This document shows, piece after piece, positions 52,941 through 62,319 of a stretch of 64,000 nt of DNA; position 1 is the stretch's first letter, and each line of letters starts with the position of its first letter. Made by a program: the position numbers and the translations under genes. This DNA is from Mobilitalea torta. GTDB taxonomy: Bacteria > Bacillota > Clostridia > Lachnospirales > Lachnospiraceae. The stretch spans positions 62,001-126,000 of the forward strand of contig NZ_JBNPXH010000005.1 of NCBI RefSeq assembly GCF_050433395.1. Direction: 5' to 3'. The notes under the pieces were generated by a model. The model was not told the DNA's origin and searched no databases. It saw only the letters and a list, made by a program, of their open reading frames with translations.

Positions 52941-53978
52941 CTAAGACACTACGGAGGGCAGCTCTCTCTTAATATACTCGGCTCTGGCCTGGTCTCTTGT
53001 CAGGCTTCCCACATTCTTGCCCAGGGTCCACTGAAGACTTCCCGGCTGCACACCCATCATCAGCTTATGCACATTAAAGGCCCTGTCAAATTTGATCAGG
53101 CCGCAGTCCGCGCCAAACTTGATCTGGGACAGCAGGGCCATGGCATCATCCGAAGACATCTGCCTTGCATACTTCAGCACACCGTAGGAGCGAAACACCT
53201 GATCCTCAATCTCATCCGTATTCACGGAAAGCATGTATTCCCTGCGCTTTCTCTCCTGCTTCACCACCTGCTGCACAATCCGCTTCAGGTTTTCAATAAT
53301 CTCACTTTCCGAAACGCCCATAGTCTTCTGGTTAGAGATCTGGTAAATGCTCCCCAGACTCTTGGTGCCCTCTCCGTAAATCCCCCGGATGGTCACACCA
53401 TACTTCCCCAGCTCTTCCATCAGCTTTTGTATCATTCTCGCCGCCGTGAGGGCCGGAAGAAATACCATACAGGAGGCTCTCATCCCGGTTCCCGCATTGG
53501 TGGGGCAGACAGTGAGATAACCGTATTTCTCATCATAGGCAAAATGTAATTTCTCATAGGCAATATCGTCAATCCGATCTGCCTCTTCGTATGCCTGCTC
53601 TATATCGATTCCGCCGACGATAGCCTGAATCCGGACATGATCCTCTTCGTTAATCATAATGCTGACCGTCTCATCATCCGACAAAATCAATCCGGTTGTC
53701 TGCTGTTTCTCTGCCAGCAGGGGGCTCACAATATGACGCTCCACCATGGCAATCTTATCAATCTCACTTAAGGAACTGATATTACAGGAATAATATCTTC
53801 GGTTATCCGCCTCGGAAAGGGAGCCTGCAATCTGCTTCACTTCATTTACCAGGGCTGAGGCCTGTTCTTCATTGATCTTCGGGGAAAAGGGATAGGTCCT
53901 GAGATTTCTTGCAAGTCTTACACGGCTGGAAATAACCACATCACTATCCAGAGGAATCTGTTCATACCATTTAAGCAT
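52941..53978 (-). CDS. mcsB: Protein arginine kinase McsB
   Basis: McsB phosphorylates arginine residues, marking proteins for ClpCP. The 345-residue protein is a phosphagen-kinase relative: VISSRVRLARNLRTYPF for nucleotide binding, MINEEDHVRIQA in the catalytic region, and CPTNAGTGMRASCMVFLPAL near the ATP site. Its start overlaps the mcsA stop by 8 bases, so the two are translationally coupled. Confidence 0.96.
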   Translation of the reverse strand: MLKWYEQIPLDSDVVISSRVRLARNLRTYPFSPKINEEQASALVNEVKQIAGSLSEADNRRYYSCNISSLSEIDKIAMVERHIVSPLLAEKQQTTGLILSDDETVSIMINEEDHVRIQAIVGGIDIEQAYEEADRIDDIAYEKLHFAYDEKYGYLTVCPTNAGTGMRASCMVFLPALTAARMIQKLMEELGKYGVTIRGIYGEGTKSLGSIYQISNQKTMGVSESEIIENLKRIVQQVVKQERKRREYMLSVNTDEIEDQVFRSYGVLKYARQMSSDDAMALLSQIKFGADCGLIKFDRAFNVHKLMMGVQPGSLQWTLGKNVGSLTRDQARAEYIKRELPSVVS

Positions 53979-54522
53979 TGCTTTCTTCCTCCTCCCGCTT
54001 CATCTGCTTGATCAAATCCCTGAGTCTCGCAGCCTCCTCAAATTCCTCCTTCTCGATTGCTTCCTGAAGTCTCAGGGAAAGCATCTCCGCCTCGGAGATA
54101 TCCGCAGCGGTCCGTTCAGAGACTGCCGTGGCAAAGCCCTTGGGCCTCTTGCCGGTATGAAGCTCCGCCCCCTGAACACTTTTGAAGGTCTTCCCCAGCT
54201 GGCTCTGGAAGCTTCCATAACACTGGGCGCAGCCAAAACGTCCCTTCTGAATAAATTCCTCATAGGTAGTGCCGCAGGTATTGCAGGTCAGTGCCGGCGC
54301 TGATGTTCCGCTTTTTTTCTTGTCGGCGGCGGTATAATTATCAAGCAGGGTGGATAACATATCCCCCAGGGTAAGTTCGCTGTTCATTAGAGGTTTTTCC
54401 ATTTGAAAGGATGTGTAGTCTGTTGCACATTCCTCGCAAAGATGCTGTTCCTTCTTCACGCCGTTGATAATCTCGGTATACAGTATCTTGGCATCTCTTT
54501 TCTGGCATCTGTCACATATCAT
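53971..54522 (-). CDS. mcsA: McsA, activator of protein arginine kinase
   Basis: McsA activates McsB. The 183-residue protein has two pairs of zinc-type cysteines in the N-terminal half (CDRCQ, CEEC) and two in the middle (CNTC, CAQC), then a C-terminal UVR motif (LRLQEAIEKEEFEEAARLRD). This layout is the family's. It follows the GntR-type gene by 81 bp and overlaps mcsB. Confidence 0.95.
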   Translation of the reverse strand: MICDRCQKRDAKILYTEIINGVKKEQHLCEECATDYTSFQMEKPLMNSELTLGDMLSTLLDNYTAADKKKSGTSAPALTCNTCGTTYEEFIQKGRFGCAQCYGSFQSQLGKTFKSVQGAELHTGKRPKGFATAVSERTAADISEAEMLSLRLQEAIEKEEFEEAARLRDLIKQMKREEEESNA

Positions 54523-54603
54523 CTTTTAATCCCTCCATTCTGCCGTTATTTTATGAACTTGCGGTGTGAAACTTAGAAGTTCTTTGCCTGCGTATTTGGC
54601 AGA

Positions 54604-54978
54604 TTAACTTCTTTCAAATTCGTTGAAAATATCGTTCACAATTTCATGCGCTTCCTCACAGCTGATATTCCTGCAGAAGGCCTTCGCCAGAATTACCCGC
54701 AGTTCCTCACGCATCTCTGCCATCGCTTTCAGTTTGTTGCAGTCAATTGCAATCACGGCGCCTCTTCTGCGGTCCAGCTTCAGATACCCTTCCTGTTTTA
54801 ACATAGTATATGCTTTATTAACGGTATGCATATTGATTCCGATATGTTCCGCCAATTCTCTTACGGAGGGAAGATTCTCGCCTTCCTGCAGCTGCGAGGT
54901 CGCTATGCCGTATATAATCTGGTTTCTCAATTGGATATAAAATGCTTCTTCACTGTTAAAATCAATTTCCACATACAT
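54604..54978 (-). CDS. GntR-family (YtrA-type) regulator upstream of mcsA
   Basis: The 124-residue protein has a winged helix: FYIQLRNQIIYGI, then LPSVRELAEHIGINMHTVNKAY and LKQEGYLKLDRRRGAVIAI. It has only a short helical tail, so it belongs to the compact YtrA group rather than to CtsR, which usually heads mcsA-mcsB-clpC. The preferred ATG is 54978, with one at 54996 also possible. A perfect inverted repeat overlaps its promoter, so it probably represses itself and perhaps the genes downstream. It likely dimerises through the tail. A signal ligand is not known. Confidence 0.85.
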   Translation of the reverse strand: MYVEIDFNSEEAFYIQLRNQIIYGIATSQLQEGENLPSVRELAEHIGINMHTVNKAYTMLKQEGYLKLDRRRGAVIAIDCNKLKAMAEMREELRVILAKAFCRNISCEEAHEIVNDIFNEFERS

Positions 54979-55023
54979 TCGGATACACCTCGCCATGTCA
55001 CCTGTATTTTACAAGATATTGCA

Positions 55024-55048
55024 CTTGTTATATATATAGTATAACAAG
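55024..55048. promoter_or_regulatory. Inverted repeat overlapping the GntR-gene promoter, likely its operator
   Basis: CTTGTTATA and TATAACAAG are perfect 9-base arms separated by seven bases. The site overlaps the -10 element of the promoter (55038-55043), so bound protein would block transcription. Confidence 0.75.
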
Positions 55049-55065
55049 CGTATTGATTTTGTCAA
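55038..55065 (-). promoter_or_regulatory. Promoter of the GntR/mcsA/mcsB/clpC run
   Basis: A perfect TTGACA (55065-55060) and TATACT (55043-55038) are 16 bases apart on the minus strand. No CtsR-type direct repeat (GGTCAAA) is seen in the region. Confidence 0.75.
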
Positions 55066-55111
55066 GGGCAATTATAAGGCGCCCTCCATTACCACTCGTA
55101 ACTGTTCCGCT

Positions 55112-56341
55112 TTATTTCTTTCGGGACTTCAGAGAGAGCCGGATACATACCGCCAGAAGAAATGCACAGAGTGCGCCCAGCAATCCGACAACAATCGCTG
55201 CCTGTGTCAGATTTGTCCGGTATTTCTCATAAGCGGCCCGATCCTCGTTCCCGGTCTGTGTATTTTCCCCAATCACTACTGTTTTTTCACCGGAAAATCT
55301 CTGCATGGTACGTTCCATCCGGTCATAACGGTAAAAGCCAGCCTCTCCCATATTGTTTTCCGCATAAATCAGAAGAAATTCACTCTCCATGTCACCCTGG
55401 GGATAAAAGGCAGTCACCGATACATCCGAAATAATCATCTTTGTCTTAACGTATCCTTGAGGTATCACCGTTCCTGCGTCCGGCTCCAATAATTTATATT
55501 GTCCGCTGTAAACAGCATATTTATCACCATTTAATCTTACAATTTCAAATTTTGCCGTATCTGCCTCCGGCACCGGCGTAATTTCCTCTTCCGGTGTCCC
55601 TGTTATTTCAGAAACAGGAGCTTTCATTGCCTTGATAGTATATTCTATGATATTTCCCGATTCCGCAAGCACAGATATCGTAATATTATTTTCACCTTCC
55701 GCCAGTGACTCATTTCCGGTTACGGTCATAGTGGCCTTATTATCCTCCGGTAAAGCCGCAATAACCAGCTGCTCTGTGTAGGCACTCACTTCCATGGTGT
55801 AATCATAAATTTCCGGATCAAATTCCGGCTCTAATCCGGCAGGGCTGACCTTCAGAGACTTTAAACGTGCATTGTCGGAGGCGGTCTCCGGTGCCGTCAC
55901 ATTAATTGTCAGTATGTTGTTGGATACGGACATCTCTCCTCCCTCAAGCTCATAGACGACGGCCCTGTCATGCAGCTCGATCCTGCAGATTCCTACCTTA
56001 ACGGCTTCAAACTTCATCGTATACTTTCTGTTTGTGTCTCCCCTGACATTATCCAGGTCAGATATGCTCAGGTACCCGCTGCTGCCTTTCACCTGGGAGG
56101 AGCCTCCCTCATATTCCAGAATGTCGTCATCATAGGTGAGACTGCCCTCAAAATCCCCAAACTCCTCCTGGGAGGAGATATTGAGATATACAAAAAACTC
56201 CCCTCCCAGCATTACCTGCTCCGAGTCCGCCGACAGCTCCACCTGTGCACTGGCTGCCAGTGCAGTCCTTGAAGTCATTGTAATTCCTAATAAAAGTGCC
56301 AGGAATAATATCCCGGTATAACCTTTCTTTCTGCTATTCAT
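55112..56341 (-). CDS. Membrane-anchored envelope protein with cohesin-like and cadherin-like domains
   Basis: The 409-residue protein has a signal peptide (to about residue 30, ending ALAAS). A cohesin-like beta domain (about 32-165: VMLGGEFFVYLNIS, then FEGSLTYDDDILEYEGG) and a cadherin-like beta-sandwich (about 175-260: LKSLKVSPAGLEPEFDP, then YDYTMEVSAY) follow. A linker and a final membrane segment (AAIVVGLLGALCAFLLAVCI) with a basic tail end it. ATG 56341 has GGAGG upstream. It lies downstream of the GH73 gene on the same strand and shares the cadherin-like domain with it. Partner or ligand is unknown. Confidence 0.8.
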   Translation of the reverse strand: MNSRKKGYTGILFLALLLGITMTSRTALAASAQVELSADSEQVMLGGEFFVYLNISSQEEFGDFEGSLTYDDDILEYEGGSSQVKGSSGYLSISDLDNVRGDTNRKYTMKFEAVKVGICRIELHDRAVVYELEGGEMSVSNNILTINVTAPETASDNARLKSLKVSPAGLEPEFDPEIYDYTMEVSAYTEQLVIAALPEDNKATMTVTGNESLAEGENNITISVLAESGNIIEYTIKAMKAPVSEITGTPEEEITPVPEADTAKFEIVRLNGDKYAVYSGQYKLLEPDAGTVIPQGYVKTKMIISDVSVTAFYPQGDMESEFLLIYAENNMGEAGFYRYDRMERTMQRFSGEKTVVIGENTQTGNEDRAAYEKYRTNLTQAAIVVGLLGALCAFLLAVCIRLSLKSRKK

Positions 56342-56381
56342 AATAACCTCCATTCTGCCGTCAGGCCGCCCAAAACAGGGT

Positions 56382-56423
56382 AGAAAACACATCCGGCCGC
56401 CAGGTTCTTCACCTGCGGCCGGA
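56382..56423 (-). terminator. Intrinsic terminator between the GH73 and cohesin-like protein genes
   Basis: On the minus strand, TCCGGCCGC-AGGT pairs with ACCT-GGCGGCCGGA (arms at 56423-56415 and 56400-56392), followed by TGTGTTTT. It suggests the two genes are not simply one operon. Confidence 0.65.
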
Positions 56424-56475
56424 CGGATACTTCATGTCAGATACCAGCCCTGCTGCTTTTATCTCTTTGCAAAGC

Positions 56476-59181
56476 TTACTCTTCTCTTACAATATTAACT
56501 GTATAAGTGGCAATATTGCCATCCTCTGCTTTCACCGCTATCACAACCGTGTTGACACCGACGTTCAGGGCAATGGTTCCGCCTCCGCTGATAACCGCCT
56601 TTTTGCTTACGGCCGTTGTCTTGATCTGCACCGTATCCACCTCGTTTTCAACAATCAGTGAGTAATTGTATACTGTCTGGTTAAAGGTCGGCGTAATGGC
56701 GAGTTCTTCACCGTTGGCATCCAGGATCTTCAAGCTCTTCATCCGATTGTTCGGGTTGAACATGGTCATCGGCACCGGACAGACCTCCTCCGGCATATTC
56801 AGATACACCGGAATGGAGAATACGATGGAACTATCCAGCATTCCGTTATACGCGGCCAGAATCTTCTTTGCCTCCGCATAAGGAGCCTCAATATTGGTCA
56901 TGTACTGGTGAAAATAAGTTGAGGTCGGAGTAACATTGAATTTCTGCAGGTATATGGTATCCTGCCCCCTGTTGATATAGCTTCCTCCGATAAAATAGGA
57001 ACCTCCTACAATGGAACGGAAGGGACTTGTCCAGGGAATCATGTAAAGGGCATTGGTGGTCGGATTGCTGCTGCCATTCTTGGCATACCTCAGTCCGTTG
57101 GCAATGGCACCGCCCCCCGGGCTGTCATTGGCACCAATATTATAAAAGTTATACAGCCCCTCATATCCGCCGTAGTTGCCGGATACGCTGTTGCTTAAGG
57201 TAGTTGGCCCGGTCACCACCTCCTGCTTCACGCGGGAGGCCAGATGATAGGGGCTGACTCCCGAATACTCCGCCGCTTTGATAAAGGTCTCCGCATAAGA
57301 GATGCTTTGAGTCATGCCGTTTTCATCCGTATAACTGTACTTGGTATTATACATTGCCGTTCCCTTGAGAACATTCTCCACGCCCGCCAGATTCTGGTAC
57401 TCCTCCTGATATTTCAACAGCTCGAACTGGAAGATACCGCTGGTCGTCAGGAAATTCCGGGGATCCATATAGTATTCAATGGCGGCCCTGGAGGCGTTGA
57501 CCCAGGTCGTGCCGTCAAAGGGAATAAAGGTATCCGTCTCCCATTTATAGGCTCCCTTTTCAAGGGACTTCCACTCCACACTTTTGGTATTGGTGATCAG
57601 GCTCTTGGCAAGGGTACTCTCCTCCGCGATGACGGTATTCCAGTCCAGTCCGGTATGATAAGCCCGGAACTCCCAGTTGGGGTACTGGAGATGCAATGCC
57701 CGCAAGGCTGCTTTGTAGCTTTCCGGAAATCCCTGAAGCGCAAGCTTGGTCTCAAAGTCCATATTGTCTGTAATCACCGGCGGCGTCGGGGTAGGGCTTG
57801 GAGCCCCCTCCGTCGGAAGTATATCTGCTATGTACACATATTCCGCTTTTACATAACCATAGATACCGTTATCCATCGATACCAGGTACCAGGTATCCGC
57901 ATTCAGCACCTCAACCCCGGTTACCAATACCTGCTGCCCGTTGGACATAAACAGGATATTGCCGTATTGGTCATAATAAAATTCACCGGTTGCAATATTC
58001 TTAACCAGATAGAGGATGACAGTATTGCATACATACCCATTCACAGGCTGGCTGATCTGTGAGTATTTCGGATTATTATCAATCTGCAGGAACTCCTGGT
58101 TCAAATCCGGTGTCGGCATCGGTGTTGCCGTGGGAGTCGGAGTCGCCGTAGGTGTGGGTGTTGCCTCCGGAGTGGCGGTCGGAACAGGGTCCGGGGTTGC
58201 CGCAGGCTCCGGAGTGGGAGTCACAGACGGCGTCGGAACAGGCTTCTCTGTGGGCTTGGGCGTCGCTGTAGGCTTGGCCTCAGTCACCTTAAAGCTGATC
58301 TGAGAAGCCTCGGCATAGCCGGTATACTTCTTCCCGCTGACCGTAACGGACAGCTTAAGCCACTTTACTCCCGACAGAGTTGACTCTCCCTGTACGGTAA
58401 CTGCTTTATCTTTCTTCAAAGAAAGGATATTGCCGCTGCTATTTTTTAGATAGGCCGCCTTGCTGCCGGTTGCGGAACGGAGCTTCAGCGTCTTTGCAGC
58501 CACGGTTCCCTTAATCGTACTGCTATAAGAGATCTGGATATAAGAGCTAAGTACATAACCCGTCTTGGTTCCTCCGTCCGATTGAAAGGAAATTCCATAC
58601 CATTCCTCGCCGTCAATCACATCCTCGCAGACCACGGTCACGGAGTTCCCCTTTGCCAGTCCTCCTACCTTGTAGTAGCCTGTCCCCGGCCCGCTTCTCA
58701 CATTTAATGTGGAGGCGGTTACTGAGCCTTTCAGCTTAAGCTCCTTCCTTACCGGAACCGAATCCTTGGGACCTGGCTTGGGAGTAGGAGTTGCCGTAGG
58801 CTTCGGAGTCGCCGTCGCCTTAGGTTTTGGTGTGGCCTTGGGCGTCGGAGTCGGGTCTGCCTTACCGGTAACGCTGACATAATCCTTATGGATATAGCCC
58901 TTCTCCGTTTTTCCGTTGAATTTGAGGGATACATAATAAAAATCCCCCTTCGTGCTTATAATATCAACCTTCTCACCCTTCACCAGATATACATCGGTAA
59001 CACCCGATTTCAACTTGGGCGCCGTAGTCGAGGGCTCTGTTCTTACATTCAGTGAATTCGCAGTCACGGTTCCCTTCTGCGCCGCTAAGACCTCGCGCGG
59101 GCTGCCGGCAAACCCATGCGGGATGGTAAGAGCAAGAATCAGAAGAGTAACCAGCCAATTGTTATAATACCGTCTTTTCAT
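56476..59181 (-). CDS. Secreted GH73-type glucosaminidase with SH3 repeats and a cadherin-like domain
   Basis: The 901-residue protein has a signal peptide, then SH3-type repeats at about 35-105, 150-222 and 225-305 (VTANSLNVRTEPSTTAPKL; VTASTLNVRSGPGTGYYKVG) and a weaker one near 380-460. Thr/Pro-rich linkers (TPTPTATPTPTATPMPTP) separate them. The catalytic GH73-like domain is at about 490-790 (DPRNFLTTSGIFQFELL; HLASRVKQEVVTGP, with Glu as likely acid). It probably cuts the glucosamine-muramic bond in peptidoglycan. A cadherin-like domain closes it (LKILDANGEELAITPTF, then YNYSLIVE). ATG 59181 has AAAGGGG upstream. The terminator at 56423-56382 follows. Confidence 0.9.
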   Translation of the reverse strand: MKRRYYNNWLVTLLILALTIPHGFAGSPREVLAAQKGTVTANSLNVRTEPSTTAPKLKSGVTDVYLVKGEKVDIISTKGDFYYVSLKFNGKTEKGYIHKDYVSVTGKADPTPTPKATPKPKATATPKPTATPTPKPGPKDSVPVRKELKLKGSVTASTLNVRSGPGTGYYKVGGLAKGNSVTVVCEDVIDGEEWYGISFQSDGGTKTGYVLSSYIQISYSSTIKGTVAAKTLKLRSATGSKAAYLKNSSGNILSLKKDKAVTVQGESTLSGVKWLKLSVTVSGKKYTGYAEASQISFKVTEAKPTATPKPTEKPVPTPSVTPTPEPAATPDPVPTATPEATPTPTATPTPTATPMPTPDLNQEFLQIDNNPKYSQISQPVNGYVCNTVILYLVKNIATGEFYYDQYGNILFMSNGQQVLVTGVEVLNADTWYLVSMDNGIYGYVKAEYVYIADILPTEGAPSPTPTPPVITDNMDFETKLALQGFPESYKAALRALHLQYPNWEFRAYHTGLDWNTVIAEESTLAKSLITNTKSVEWKSLEKGAYKWETDTFIPFDGTTWVNASRAAIEYYMDPRNFLTTSGIFQFELLKYQEEYQNLAGVENVLKGTAMYNTKYSYTDENGMTQSISYAETFIKAAEYSGVSPYHLASRVKQEVVTGPTTLSNSVSGNYGGYEGLYNFYNIGANDSPGGGAIANGLRYAKNGSSNPTTNALYMIPWTSPFRSIVGGSYFIGGSYINRGQDTIYLQKFNVTPTSTYFHQYMTNIEAPYAEAKKILAAYNGMLDSSIVFSIPVYLNMPEEVCPVPMTMFNPNNRMKSLKILDANGEELAITPTFNQTVYNYSLIVENEVDTVQIKTTAVSKKAVISGGGTIALNVGVNTVVIAVKAEDGNIATYTVNIVREE
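58095..58290. repeat. Low-complexity Thr/Pro-coding repeat
   Basis: Tandem-like copies of GGTGTTGCCGTGGGAGTCGG-type units encode the Thr/Pro linker of the glucosaminidase; a shorter stretch lies at about 58773-58858. The repeat is coding and not a CRISPR. Confidence 0.7.
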
Positions 59182-59299
59182 TTGATACCCCTTTCGCAAA
59201 TAACGACTTCGAGTCCGTTTGAGAAGTCATCCGGCGGCTTCCGATTTATTGCTTCATTCTACAGGTGAAGTATGGCACTTCTGTGGCATTTTATGTATT

Positions 59300-60598
59300 T
59301 TATACCAGGATATTGTCTGATAGATGGAAGGATTCGTCAATTGCTTTTCCAATATCATTTCTCATATACTTATTATCAAACCGAACCCAGCCGGCGGCCT
59401 CATACGCCCTCCTTCTGGCCTCCTTTAGATCACTTCCGACAGCGGTTACTCCCAGAACTCTTCCCCCGTTGGTTACAACCGCTCCATCCCTGACAGCAGT
59501 TCCCGCATGAAATACATGATAGCCCTCCTTACCCTCAAAGCTCTCCAGTCCTCGGATCAGACGCCCCTTCTCATAGCGTTCCGGATAGCCCTGGGAGGCC
59601 AGTATCACGCATACCGCCGCGTTGTCCTCAAATTCCAGCCGTATCTCATCCAACCTGCCGTCAATACAGGCCTCCATCACTTCAAGGAGATCATTCTTCA
59701 TTCTGGGCAGCACCACCTGAGCCTCCGGATCACCAAAGCGCGCATTGTATTCCAATACCTTGGGTCCCTCCTTCGTCAGCATTAACCCGACAAAAAGAAT
59801 ACCGGTAAACGCCCTTCCCTCCGCCTTCATGGCATCCATGGTGGGCTGGTAGATATATTTTTTGCAATAATCGTCCACTTCCTGGGTATAAAAGGGACTG
59901 GGGGAGAATGTTCCCATTCCTCCGGTATTCAGCCCCTGATCCCCATCCTTGGCCCGCTTATGATCCTGGGCGCTGGTCATGGGCAGGATATGGGTACCAT
60001 CACAAAAAGCCAGGACAGATACCTCCCTGCCTGTCATAAACTCCTCTACCACCAGTTTATTTCCGGCATCGCCGAACTGCCGGTCCTCCATAATCTGCTT
60101 TACTCCCTGCAGAGCCTCCTCATAGCTGGCGCAGATCAGGACTCCCTTCCCCAGGGCCAGACCATCCGCCTTCAATACCAGGGGATAGCTCCTGTCTTTC
60201 AGATATTCTGCCGCATCGCCGGGCCGGTCAAACACCTCATAGGCTGCGGAGGGAATCCGGTATTTCTTCATCAAATCCTTGGAAAAGGCCTTGGAGCCTT
60301 CAATAATCGCCGCATTCTTCGCGGGTCCGAAGACACGGAGCCCCCTGGCCTCAAAGACATCTACAATACCGCCCACCAGCGGATCATCAGGGCCTACCAC
60401 CGTCAGATCAATTCCCTCCCCCAAGGCAAAATCAGCCAGTCCCTCAAAATCACTGACGCTGATATCAACACACTCCGCCAACCGGCCAATCCCCGCATTG
60501 CCGGGCGCACAGTACAGCTTTGTTACCCTCCGGCTCTGTGCCAGCTTCCAGATAATCACATGCTCTCTTCCGCCGCTTCCAATCACTAAAACCTTCAT
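59300..60598 (-). CDS. purD: Phosphoribosylamine-glycine ligase
   Basis: PurD joins glycine to phosphoribosylamine in purine synthesis. The 432-residue enzyme has VIGSGGREHVIIWKLAQS at the N-terminus, the ATP-grasp stretch (VLKADGLALGKGV), NTGGMGTFSPSPF and EYNARFGDPEAQVVLPRM, all family hallmarks. A short C-terminal tail beyond the usual end is present (MRNDIGKAIDESFHL). It follows purN by 72 bp on the same strand. Confidence 0.97.
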   Translation of the reverse strand: MKVLVIGSGGREHVIIWKLAQSRRVTKLYCAPGNAGIGRLAECVDISVSDFEGLADFALGEGIDLTVVGPDDPLVGGIVDVFEARGLRVFGPAKNAAIIEGSKAFSKDLMKKYRIPSAAYEVFDRPGDAAEYLKDRSYPLVLKADGLALGKGVLICASYEEALQGVKQIMEDRQFGDAGNKLVVEEFMTGREVSVLAFCDGTHILPMTSAQDHKRAKDGDQGLNTGGMGTFSPSPFYTQEVDDYCKKYIYQPTMDAMKAEGRAFTGILFVGLMLTKEGPKVLEYNARFGDPEAQVVLPRMKNDLLEVMEACIDGRLDEIRLEFEDNAAVCVILASQGYPERYEKGRLIRGLESFEGKEGYHVFHAGTAVRDGAVVTNGGRVLGVTAVGSDLKEARRRAYEAAGWVRFDNKYMRNDIGKAIDESFHLSDNILV

Positions 60599-60670
60599 TC
60601 TTAACCTCCATCTGTCCCTTATTTAACAGAAAGCAGGGTTAGTCATCCTAACACTGCCATCTGCTTTTTC

Positions 60671-61300
60671 TCACTGCTCTATTCTCTTCACCACATTATT
60701 CTCAATCATCAGCTTATTTTCCGCAATCAGGCGCACCGCCTCCGGAAGCAGCTCCCACTCCGCCTCCTCCATCACTCTTCTTTGAAGGCTCTCGGGAGTA
60801 TCCCCCTCTTCCACCGCTACGGCCCTCTGCAGAATAATCGGTCCGGTATCCGTGCCCTCATCCACAAAATGAACGGTAGCTCCGGTCACCTTCACCCCTC
60901 GGGCCAGCACCGCTTCGTGCACCTTCAGACCATAATATCCATCCCCGCAGAAGGAGGGAATCAGGGCCGGATGTATATTGATAATCCGATTCCGATAGCT
61001 CCTTACCACGTTCTCCGGCAGAATCAGAAGACAGCCTGCCAATACCACCAGATCTGTCTGGTACCGGTTCAGCAGCTCCAGCAGAGCCTCGTTGAATCTG
61101 TCCTTTTCCGCGAAATCCTTCCTCACCAGAGCCTCCGCGGCAATCCCATGCTTTCTGGCCCTTTCCAGGGCATAGGCCTCCCGCTTGTTGCTGATCACAA
61201 CCTCGATCCGCACCCCGGGCAGCTTGCCCTCCTCAATCCGGTCAATCAGCGCCTGAAGATTGGTCCCTCCGCCGGACACCAGAACAGCCAGCTTTAGCAT
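60671..61300 (-). CDS. purN: Phosphoribosylglycinamide formyltransferase
   Basis: PurN transfers formyl from formyl-tetrahydrofolate to GAR. The 209-residue enzyme has VLVSGGGTNLQALID, the catalytic NIHPALIPSF with His, and VTGATVHFVDEGTDTGPII, all intact. Its start overlaps the purM stop by 7 bases, so it is coupled. Confidence 0.97.
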   Translation of the reverse strand: MLKLAVLVSGGGTNLQALIDRIEEGKLPGVRIEVVISNKREAYALERARKHGIAAEALVRKDFAEKDRFNEALLELLNRYQTDLVVLAGCLLILPENVVRSYRNRIINIHPALIPSFCGDGYYGLKVHEAVLARGVKVTGATVHFVDEGTDTGPIILQRAVAVEEGDTPESLQRRVMEEAEWELLPEAVRLIAENKLMIENNVVKRIEQ

Positions 61301-62319
61301 AGGGTTACTCCCTTCTCTCCATTGACGGTCTCTCCAACAATAAACGCTCTCTCACCGGCTGCTTCAAGAAGGCTGACCGCCCGGTCCGCCTGCGAGCTGT
61401 CCACGGCAATCAACATACCGATTCCCATATTATAGGTGTTATACATCATTTTCTCTTCAATATCCCCATCCCTGGACAGCATTCCAAAGATCGGCGGAAT
61501 ATCATAGCTGTTCTTCCTTACCATGGCATGAATCCCCTGGGGAAGCATTCTGGGAATATTCTCATAGAAGCCCCCTCCGGTAATATGGCTGCAGGCCTTC
61601 ACCGTAACTCCGCCCCGCTTCAGGCCCTGCAATGCCTTCACATATATCCTGGTAGGCGTAAGCAGGGTCTCTCCAAGGGTCTCTCCCAGCGCCTCATAAT
61701 AAATGTCCAGTGTCTCTCTCTGCATACGGAATACTTTACGGACCAGGGAATATCCATTGCTGTGGATACCCGAGGATGCGATTCCCACCAGAACATCTCC
61801 CGGCCTCAAACCAACCCCGGTAATCAGCTGCTTCTGGTCCACAATCCCCACCGCAAAGCCCGCCAGATCATATTCATCCACCGGATAGAAGCCCGGCATC
61901 TCCGCCGTCTCGCCGCCGATCAGGGCAGCGCCCGCCTGTTTGCATCCCTCGGACACACCCTTTACGATCTCTGCGATCTTCTCCGGCTCATTCCTGCCGC
62001 AGGCAATATAATCCAGAAAGAACAGCGGCTCCGCACCGGCACAGGCAATATCATTGACGCACATGGCAACGCAGTCAATTCCGATGGTATCATGCTTGTC
62101 CAGCAAAAAAGCCAGCTTAAGCTTCGTACCGACGCCGTCGGTGCCTGACACCAGGGTGGGCTGCTCCATGTTCTTAAAGCCCTCCAGGGAAAATGCGCCT
62201 GAGAAGCCGCCGATATTAGACAGAACCTCCTTACGCATCGTACCCTGAATATGCTCCTTCATCAGGTCTACCGCCTTATATCCGGCCTCAATATCCACTC
62301 CCGCCTTCTTATAATCCAT
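61294..62319 (-). CDS. purM: Phosphoribosylformylglycinamidine cyclo-ligase
   Basis: PurM closes the imidazole ring of purines (AIR synthase). The 341-residue protein has the family start DYKKAGVDIEAGY, SGTDGVGTKLKLAF, GGETAEMPGFY and the glycine-rich loop GLRPGDVLVGIASSGIHSNG. GGAGG lies before the ATG at 62319. It is first in the run purM-purN-purD. No purine riboswitch is seen in the 148-bp space upstream. Confidence 0.97.
   Translation of the reverse strand: MDYKKAGVDIEAGYKAVDLMKEHIQGTMRKEVLSNIGGFSGAFSLEGFKNMEQPTLVSGTDGVGTKLKLAFLLDKHDTIGIDCVAMCVNDIACAGAEPLFFLDYIACGRNEPEKIAEIVKGVSEGCKQAGAALIGGETAEMPGFYPVDEYDLAGFAVGIVDQKQLITGVGLRPGDVLVGIASSGIHSNGYSLVRKVFRMQRETLDIYYEALGETLGETLLTPTRIYVKALQGLKRGGVTVKACSHITGGGFYENIPRMLPQGIHAMVRKNSYDIPPIFGMLSRDGDIEEKMMYNTYNMGIGMLIAVDSSQADRAVSLLEAAGERAFIVGETVNGEKGVTLC

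Noticed and set aside
58095..58290. CRISPR-like or minisatellite array
   Set aside because: The repeat is irregular, without equal spacers, and encodes a Thr/Pro linker in frame.
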